Assembly (NCBI GenBank): GCA_023356515.1
Contig: JAKQYG010000116.1
Location: 1-9,981 of the forward strand
Origin: Trichodesmium sp. MAG_R04
GTDB taxonomy: Bacteria > Cyanobacteriota > Cyanobacteriia > Cyanobacteriales > Microcoleaceae
Length of the DNA stretch: 9,981 nucleotides
Reading direction: 5' to 3'
Positions 1 to 4,515 of this stretch are shown here, one piece after another (within the stretch, counting starts at the first letter, position 1; the number at the start of each line of letters is the position of its first letter). A program made the translations under genes and the position numbers. The notes under the pieces are model-generated. The model was given only the letters and a program-made list of their open reading frames with translations. It had not been told where the DNA came from and searched no databases.

Positions 1-209
1 ATTTCCATATATTCTATAACAACTCGGCAACCACATTTAGATGTAGTTTCATTTATTTCTTCTGTTGGTGTTAAAACTCCCCATAAAGATAGGGGCAAAA
101 GCTCAAAAATATCCTGCTTTATCATTGGTTTTGGATGGATAACATTACTGCTATATTCGTAGGTTACAGCAGTTTTCATGTCGGGTATACCACAGTAGAG
201 ACGTTCCAT
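1..209 (-). CDS. Small ORF inside the repeat, 3' end cut by window
   Basis: On the minus strand an open frame runs from the ATG in the palindrome centre (207-209) off the left window edge, giving at least 69 residues. A second in-frame ATG is at 177-179. The product is unrecognised. It contains a Lys-Cys-Gly-Cys-Arg motif near the C-terminus and has no membrane segment. The same frame is open in the two right-hand copies. No Shine-Dalgarno sequence precedes either start. Compared with the complete copy at 9612-9824 I count nine non-synonymous changes and one synonymous change, so there is no sign of protein-level constraint. I list it because the frame persists, but it may simply be a by-product of the repeat. 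Confidence 0.25.
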   Translation of the reverse strand, partial: MERLYCGIPDMKTAVTYEYSSNVIHPKPMIKQDIFELLPLSLWGVLTPTEEINETTSKCGCRVVIEYME

Positions 210-222
210 GGAACGTCCCTAC
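195..222. repeat. Imperfect 28-bp palindrome (left copy)
   Basis: The arms GTAGAGACGTTCCA and TGGAACGTCCCTAC pair with one mismatch, at 199. The right-hand counterpart at 9810-9837 is perfect. Palindromes with the core CGTTCCATGGAACG are, from memory, widely dispersed in cyanobacterial genomes. It could fold as a hairpin in RNA, but no poly-T tract follows, so I do not call it a terminator. Confidence 0.85.
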
Positions 223-275
223 AAAGTTTTGGTTATAGCGATGTAGTTCATCAATTTGAAATGGCTGTAATTACC

Positions 276-357
276 TAGGATATTATTGATATTGTCAGCA
301 TTTAGCTATCAGGAAAAATTAGCATCGAAGAAGAATTAAAAGTAGGATATTATTGAT
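276..357. repeat. Pair of 15-bp direct repeats
   Basis: TAGGATATTATTGAT occurs at 276-290 and again, identical, at 343-357, a 67-bp period. The second copy overlaps the stop end of the small minus-strand ORF at 350-544. No flanking mobile-element feature explains it. It may be a remnant of a local duplication or a deletion footprint. Confidence 0.6.
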
Positions 358-544
358 TTTTATCAGATTCTATTTCTACTTGGGGAGTTGGAAATATTTC
401 TGGAATTTTCTCTATTAATTTACGGAAACCAGATGGAAATAACTTGGGATAAATAATAAGTAAACAATTTGTTATCAAAATCATACTTATGATCGAAATA
501 AATCTGACTGACAACTTCACAGCTTTTGACTCCCACAAAGGCAT
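350..544 (-). CDS. Possible small single-pass membrane protein
   Basis: This is a 64-residue open frame on the minus strand. It has a basic N-terminus, one strongly hydrophobic segment at about residues 15-34 (Phe-Ile-Ser-Ile-Ile-Ser-Met-Ile-Leu onward), then an amphipathic, proline-containing tail ending in charged residues. The composition suits a real one-pass membrane peptide better than a random shadow, and no other gene overlaps it. Against it, no Shine-Dalgarno sequence precedes the ATG (complement of 542-544). A MITE-like element sits 16 bp upstream of its start (561-653) and may have separated it from its promoter or from a longer original gene. I do not recognise the product. Confidence 0.35.
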   Translation of the reverse strand: MPLWESKAVKLSVRFISIISMILITNCLLIIYPKLFPSGFRKLIEKIPEIFPTPQVEIESDKNQ

Positions 545-560
545 TTTCAGGTAATATCAA

Positions 561-653
561 CAGGACTTACGCACGCAGATGAAAATATACACGACGTGTA
601 AGGGTTAACGGCCGTTAACCCCTATTAGATATAGTGGTTCTTCGTAAGTCCTG
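561..653. mobile_element. 93-bp MITE-like element A with target duplication
   Basis: Perfect 11-bp terminal inverted repeats, CAGGACTTACG (561-571) and CGTAAGTCCTG (643-653), enclose 71 bases. The element is flanked on both sides by ATCAA (556-560 and 654-658), consistent with a 5-bp target-site duplication. Inside are a perfect 20-bp palindrome at 602-621 (GGGTTAACGG and CCGTTAACCC) and a smaller inverted repeat, TACACG-A-CGTGTA, at 588-600. It is non-coding and must have been mobilised in trans. Element B at 7134-7225 has the same termini and nearly the same length but a different interior. Confidence 0.85.
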
Positions 654-1022
654 ATCAAATTTATGATAGTGGTGTATAAACAGTGATTTTTGCAGCTAGA
701 CTCCTGACTGTAAAAGGGGTTTACTTATAAATATTGCCAAATTTATAGGAGTACCAAATTCATTACCATTAGTATGATTCAGTATTGAGGTATAATTCAA
801 TCTATGTTTTAAGATAGAGGAGCTTTTGAGCTATACTGACGATAGGAATTATATAACTCCAAAGCCAATGGATTTGATATAATCAGAATCTTAGTCTTTT
901 TTTTGAGTTTAATCCCAAAAAATTTATTTTTTATTTTTCAGATGTCTATTAGGAAATATTTTTACCTATTTAGGGTAAAAAAAAGAAGTATTATTAGCAA
1001 ATGCGGTTCTGGAGAGAAATAA
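654..1022. other. Intergenic leader of the four-gene operon
   Basis: This AT-rich stretch of about 370 bases has no convincing open frame on either strand. It contains TATAAT boxes at 791-796 and 878-883, only the second of which has the TG extension. It ends in a T/A-rich run (about 895-985) before the ribosome binding site GGAG at 1011-1014. I see no strong hairpin, riboswitch or tRNA. Any regulation of the operon would have to act here. Confidence 0.6.
875..883 (+). promoter_or_regulatory. Candidate extended -10 promoter for the operon
   Basis: TGATATAAT matches the extended -10 pattern TG-N-TATAAT, with a perfect hexamer at 878-883. No good -35 box lies 16-18 bases upstream (855-860 is AACTCC), which extended -10 promoters tolerate. 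A start near 890 would give a leader of about 130 bases before the first gene. The motif is short and the region is AT-rich, so this is only a candidate. Confidence 0.4.
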
Positions 1023-1523
1023 ATGGAACGAGATCCTGCGGTTTTAAAAAAAGTGTCGGTCAGTCTTCCTTTTGGTCTGGGGTGTGCTGAATGGGAGGCA
1101 GACCAAACAGAACGTTATGCAGCTTGGTCACTCTATGTGGAATTAGTGACGCGCATTTCAGTACAACCTTTAGGTCAAGAGGAAGGCATTTTGAGAGAGG
1201 CTTTGGACTCTCTTTATCGCCTATTTGACACCACTCGTGAAATATTGAAAGAGGCAGGTCCTGGCGTTGGTGCTTCACAGAATTCAGTTGGCGGTATCGC
1301 TATTACTGTTCTTAACCAAGGACTACGGCCTTTTCTAACTAAGTGGCATTCTAGTTTGGAGGTTTGGGAAACTCAGAGGTCAAATGGTGTTAGTCCTAAA
1401 GAACATGAAAAGGAGTGGTCAGAAGAGTCTAAAATGAGAGGTGAGTTAGAATATTTGCGACAAGAATTAAATAAGTATGCCCTAGGTTTAGCAAAAATTT
1501 CTGGTGTAGAAAAAGGAAAATAG
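1023..1523 (+). CDS. Uncharacterised all-helical protein, first gene of TIR operon
   Basis: The product has 166 residues. I do not recognise a named domain. The start is supported by GGAG at 1011-1014, eight bases ahead of the ATG. After a short basic N-terminus comes Leu-Pro-Phe-Gly-Leu-Gly (15-20), then a helix rich in Trp, Arg and Glu (23-48) containing Ala-Ala-Trp-Ser-Leu-Tyr. Further helices cover 52-80 and the middle of the protein, and the acidic C-terminal third looks amphipathic or coiled coil. The density of Trp, Pro-Gly and charged motifs suggests a conserved family rather than a spurious frame. There is no signal peptide or membrane segment. Base composition is visibly richer in G+C than the rest of the operon (43-52% in three 60-base stretches I counted). 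Its stop codon overlaps the ribosome binding site of the TIR gene, so it is translationally close to it. It may be a regulator, adaptor or inhibitor of the TIR protein; that is inference. Confidence 0.85.
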   Translation: MERDPAVLKKVSVSLPFGLGCAEWEADQTERYAAWSLYVELVTRISVQPLGQEEGILREALDSLYRLFDTTREILKEAGPGVGASQNSVGGIAITVLNQGLRPFLTKWHSSLEVWETQRSNGVSPKEHEKEWSEESKMRGELEYLRQELNKYALGLAKISGVEKGK

Positions 1524-1533
1524 GAGGTTATAA

Positions 1534-2241
1534 ATGACTGAACAAAAAAAGTTTGATGTGTTCCTTTCTCATAACAGTAAGGATAAAGATAATGTTAGAA
1601 TTATAGCACAAAAACTACAAAAAGGAGGTATAAAAACTTGGCTAGATGAAAGGCAATTTAAAGGCGGAGACTACTGGTCAGGCGAACTATACGAAATTCT
1701 GGATGAAACTGAGATAGCTTTCTTTTTTCTGGGAATAAATGGTGTAGGGCCTTGGCAAGATGCGGAAATAGGTTATTTACATAATCGTTATATAAATAGT
1801 AGAAGGCAAAGTCCTAGAATTGTTCCTATACTTTTGCCTGGAGCTACTATTGATAATCTTCCCAGTCAATTTAATTACTTAAAAGAGATTCAGTTTGTGA
1901 CCCTTGAAAATTTGGATAGCTATGATGAGATTAGCAAATTATTACAAGTATTTACAGACATTCCACCAAAGCAAAATTCTTATCATTTTAACACTTTAGA
2001 GGAATTCAAGAAAAAAAAAATAAGGCGTTTAGAAAGAGATATAGCTCTTGCTGAAAAACAGTCTAATGAATTAGCTGAAGAGATTGAAGCTATAGTGGAA
2101 GAGATGAGTGAGAATAGAGGTGATGCAGTACGGCAGCGTAACCTCAATAAAAAGAAAAAAAGGGCTGAAGAAGAGCAAAATCAACATTATCAGGAAGTTG
2201 AAAAGCTTCAAGCAGAAATTGACAAAATTATTAATAGCTAA
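1534..2241 (+). CDS. TIR-domain protein with C-terminal coiled coil (probable NAD+-cleaving effector)
   Basis: The product has 235 residues. Residues 5-145 form a TIR domain. The first strand and loop read Phe-Asp-Val-Phe-Leu-Ser-His-Asn (7-14). The second strand has Lys-Thr-Trp-Leu-Asp-Glu (34-39), followed by the Gly-Asp-Tyr-Trp loop. A Trp-x3-Glu motif (Trp74, Glu78) sits where TIR NADases carry their catalytic glutamate, and Ile-Val-Pro-Ile-Leu-Leu (96-101) forms the fourth strand. Residues 158-233 are a charged heptad-rich helix, a likely oligomerisation or adaptor-binding segment. It resembles the coiled coil of the next gene in length and in its Glu/Lys/Arg pattern. Bacterial TIR proteins of this kind cleave NAD+ or make cyclic ADP-ribose signals during immunity; activity here is inferred from the intact motif. 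AGGAGGT at 1522-1528 overlaps the upstream stop codon, fixing the ATG. There is no membrane segment, so it is cytoplasmic. Confidence 0.95.
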   Translation: MTEQKKFDVFLSHNSKDKDNVRIIAQKLQKGGIKTWLDERQFKGGDYWSGELYEILDETEIAFFFLGINGVGPWQDAEIGYLHNRYINSRRQSPRIVPILLPGATIDNLPSQFNYLKEIQFVTLENLDSYDEISKLLQVFTDIPPKQNSYHFNTLEEFKKKKIRRLERDIALAEKQSNELAEEIEAIVEEMSENRGDAVRQRNLNKKKKRAEEEQNQHYQEVEKLQAEIDKIINS

Positions 2242-2268
2242 TAGCTGTCAGAGAGGTTAACTAAAATT

Positions 2269-4488
2269 ATGATGGATCAAAAACCAGGATCAACGACAGA
2301 CCCAGGTACAGGTGGTACAAAACCCAATGACGGGGGACTTACAACACCACCTACAACGCCACCTACAACACCACCTACAACACCACCTACAACACCACCT
2401 ACAACACCACCTACAACACCACCTACAACACCACCTACAACGCCACCTACAACACCACAAGAAAAATCTTTTCCCTTGCAAGTGAAAGAATATCTTGAAA
2501 AGAGCAAAAAAGGTAAAGACATTTTTTGTGGGGTGTTTCAAAAACAGCAAGATGAAAGTAAAAACTTCAGTCAGTTTGAAAAAAAAGATAGATATTTTAA
2601 TATACCACCAGAAGTTTTACAAAAGCGGATAGAAAGAATCCAAGAAGAGATTAAAACTTTAGAGCAAGAGTATCAGGACTTCACCGAAGAGATAAATGGT
2701 TTGTCTGAAGACAAAAGAGAGACTGACTCTCGTAGCGAAAAACGCCGTATTGAAAAAAATTTGGAGATAACGGAGCAAAAACGTCAAAAGAAAAAACAAA
2801 AACTTGAAGAACTTGAGGAGGAGTTAGAAGAGCTTAATACAGAGCTAAAAAGGAAAAAATCGAATGAGGAAAGCAGCGAAAAGGCCAATATTAATAACTC
2901 TTTAGAAGAAGTTAAAAACATTACAGCTCAATCATTATTTACAAATAACGCTCCTATACAAAATACTATTTTGTATGTGGCAACTTTTTTCCCGGGATTA
3001 AATCCCCAGGATTTTAAACGAGTTGTTTTGCTTTTGCTGACAGGCCGAAGCAAAACTATTTTTGTTAAAGAGTCAATAATTACAGAAGAAGGAAAAACGC
3101 AGATAAAGGAAACTCAACAGGAAAAACTATTAACTGAAATTTGGAAAGAGAGTTTTGAACAGTCAGATGGATATTTAAAGAATTGTTATTTAAAAGTTAG
3201 ACTTAAGAATGGAGCGAAGGGTATTGACTTTATTATTCCTAGCTTAAGAAACGACTTTTTGACTTATTTTGAAGAACAACAACCTTTATATTTAGAGGAG
3301 CAACTCCAAAAAACCCAAAAGCTACACTTATTACTAGACACTTCTGATGAAGTTGCCACAAAAGCAATAGATATCGCTGTCAAGGTTAGTATTGACTATC
3401 CCAGTTTCTATATAGAGAATTGGTTGAGAGAGCTTTTAGACAAAATTGATCAAGAATACGAGTGTATAATTCAGCCTTTACTTGTGCGTTTGTCAACCTT
3501 AATTTATAGATTACAAATTGAGCAAGATTATTCTAGAGCTAAGGATATAGCTCAAAGCTTTCTTGAAAAATTAATCGATACCAAAAATCAAAGCTATACC
3601 AAAAATCAAAGCTATGCATTTAAAATTGTTAAAGAGTTAATGGACAAGCATTTGCGATCTGGATCATTAGGTATTCAACCTGCCAAGCAACTCCTAATTT
3701 GGCTGAAAGAGTTGCTAGATCAAGAAGGTTCAGAAAATAAGGATATGAATCTCCAGGCTCATGTTTACATCCTATTAGACGAGCTATTGTGGCAAAGTGG
3801 TTTATACTCCTACATATATTATTTTCTAGAGATTTTAAAAGAATGGTTGCCTTCACCAGATGTTTCTTCAGCAAAATACTCTCCATCAAATATAAGTGTA
3901 TTACTTTTATTCTTTGTGTACTGTGAGGAAACAATATCAATATGTAAGCATCACACGGAGTTGTGCGGAAAATGGCCTTCTATATATCCTTTATTTACAC
4001 CATTAAAAAATCAAGATGATAGTTATACCAGTAATAAATTTGATAGAGAGTTAAATATTTTATTTAGTTTACTGTTTTATTCGACCTCCCAGAAAAAGCT
4101 TGCCCTTAATGATCTCCTATCAAATGTTATCCCACTATTTGATTTACTTTATTCTGATGATATTAATTTTCTTGAAAAAATAGGTCGTTTTATTGCAGAA
4201 TGGTTGGTAATTTTGCGCGGTTTTGATGACGTGGAGCCCGAGAAAGAAGTAGTAAATTTAATTGAAGATATGGCTCGCAGTATCATTGCAAATACTTCTG
4301 ATTCTCTAAAAACCGAGCTTATGAGTTTTTGGACTTCTCTTACAGACGAATATCTAGAGGAAGCTACACAATCAAAGCAATCAGGAGATAGAAAACTACA
4401 GAAGCAGTTCACTGCTAAGAGAAAGATTTTAAGAGATTTCAAAAAGCAATTTAGGACTTTACAAAAAGAAATTAAAGCAGCAAAGTAA
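2269..4488 (+). CDS. TTPP-repeat, coiled-coil and helical scaffold protein (possible Walker-less STAND-like)
   Basis: The product has 739 residues. A Gly/Thr/Pro-rich N-terminus leads into ten tetrapeptide units, Thr-Thr-Pro-Pro (25-64, the last ending Pro-Gln). Next comes a short helical stretch (67-112) and a strong coiled coil (115-200). Residues 225-345 are mixed and include Tyr-Val-Ala-Thr-Phe-Phe-Pro-Gly-Leu (236-244). The remainder, to 739, is almost entirely helical and looks like an alpha-solenoid. There is no Walker A motif, so this is not an active STAND ATPase; the layout recalls inactive STAND-like proteins of conflict systems, but that is a tentative match. The coiled coil resembles the tail of the TIR protein, suggesting direct pairing. 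The gene begins 27 bases after the TIR stop. The ribosome binding site is AGAGG (2252-2256), and ATG 2269 or 2272 are both possible starts. A perfect 18-bp duplication (3580-3615) repeats Thr-Lys-Asn-Gln-Ser-Tyr. Confidence 0.93.
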   Translation: MMDQKPGSTTDPGTGGTKPNDGGLTTPPTTPPTTPPTTPPTTPPTTPPTTPPTTPPTTPPTTPQEKSFPLQVKEYLEKSKKGKDIFCGVFQKQQDESKNFSQFEKKDRYFNIPPEVLQKRIERIQEEIKTLEQEYQDFTEEINGLSEDKRETDSRSEKRRIEKNLEITEQKRQKKKQKLEELEEELEELNTELKRKKSNEESSEKANINNSLEEVKNITAQSLFTNNAPIQNTILYVATFFPGLNPQDFKRVVLLLLTGRSKTIFVKESIITEEGKTQIKETQQEKLLTEIWKESFEQSDGYLKNCYLKVRLKNGAKGIDFIIPSLRNDFLTYFEEQQPLYLEEQLQKTQKLHLLLDTSDEVATKAIDIAVKVSIDYPSFYIENWLRELLDKIDQEYECIIQPLLVRLSTLIYRLQIEQDYSRAKDIAQSFLEKLIDTKNQSYTKNQSYAFKIVKELMDKHLRSGSLGIQPAKQLLIWLKELLDQEGSENKDMNLQAHVYILLDELLWQSGLYSYIYYFLEILKEWLPSPDVSSAKYSPSNISVLLLFFVYCEETISICKHHTELCGKWPSIYPLFTPLKNQDDSYTSNKFDRELNILFSLLFYSTSQKKLALNDLLSNVIPLFDLLYSDDINFLEKIGRFIAEWLVILRGFDDVEPEKEVVNLIEDMARSIIANTSDSLKTELMSFWTSLTDEYLEEATQSKQSGDRKLQKQFTAKRKILRDFKKQFRTLQKEIKAAK
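2341..2460 (+). repeat. Ten-unit 12-bp minisatellite encoding (TTPP)n
   Basis: The stretch consists of exactly ten 12-base units of ACAACACCACCT. Units 2 and 9 carry a G in place of A (ACAACGCCACCT), and unit 10 ends in CACAA. Because the unit is four codons, gain or loss of units changes linker length without shifting frame. The encoded Thr/Pro tract is predicted to be an extended, flexible tether between the N-terminus and the coiled coil. The near-perfect DNA identity points to recent slippage or unequal exchange. Confidence 0.97.
3580..3615 (+). repeat. Perfect tandem 18-bp duplication inside the scaffold gene
   Basis: ACCAAAAATCAAAGCTAT occurs twice back to back (3580-3597 and 3598-3615), encoding Thr-Lys-Asn-Gln-Ser-Tyr twice (residues 438-449). 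It lies in a probable loop between helices of the C-terminal helical region, where an in-frame insertion would be tolerated. The identity of the two copies suggests a recent event. Confidence 0.97.
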
Positions 4489-4505
4489 ACACTAATTAAA
4501 TTATT

Positions 4506-4510
4506 GGAGG
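4506..4510 (+). promoter_or_regulatory. Ribosome binding site deciding the start of the SPFH-like gene
   Basis: GGAGG lies five bases ahead of the ATG at 4516-4518. The open frame could also be read from a TTG at 4504, but that codon lies immediately before the Shine-Dalgarno sequence. ATG 4516 is therefore the start I annotate. Confidence 0.85.
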
Positions 4511-4515
4511 TAAAA

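Larger units (their letters stand above)
1..236. repeat. Left copy of 253-bp-period repeat
   Basis: This stretch aligns without gaps to 9616-9851 (offset 9615) with only about 11 substitutions, and its first 113 bases align to 9869-9981 (offset 9868). Similarity to the right-hand copies stops after the GGTTAT at 231-236. The copy ends in the imperfect palindrome at 195-222. It is in the same orientation as the right copies, so the whole 9.4-kb interior is flanked by direct repeats. The upstream part of the copy lies outside the window. Confidence 0.93.

Noticed and set aside
195..222. Palindrome considered as a rho-independent terminator or recombination site
   Set aside because: No T tract follows either copy and no recombinase gene is present. 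A dispersed repeat palindrome explains it better.
2277..2550. Two minus-strand frames rich in Gly-Val-Val or Cys-Arg-Trp repeats
   Set aside because: They are reverse readings of the 12-bp minisatellite inside the scaffold gene and have no ribosome binding site.
4504..4515. TTG start adding four residues to the SPFH-like protein
   Set aside because: The TTG lies just before the GGAGG that serves ATG 4516, so it cannot use that ribosome binding site.
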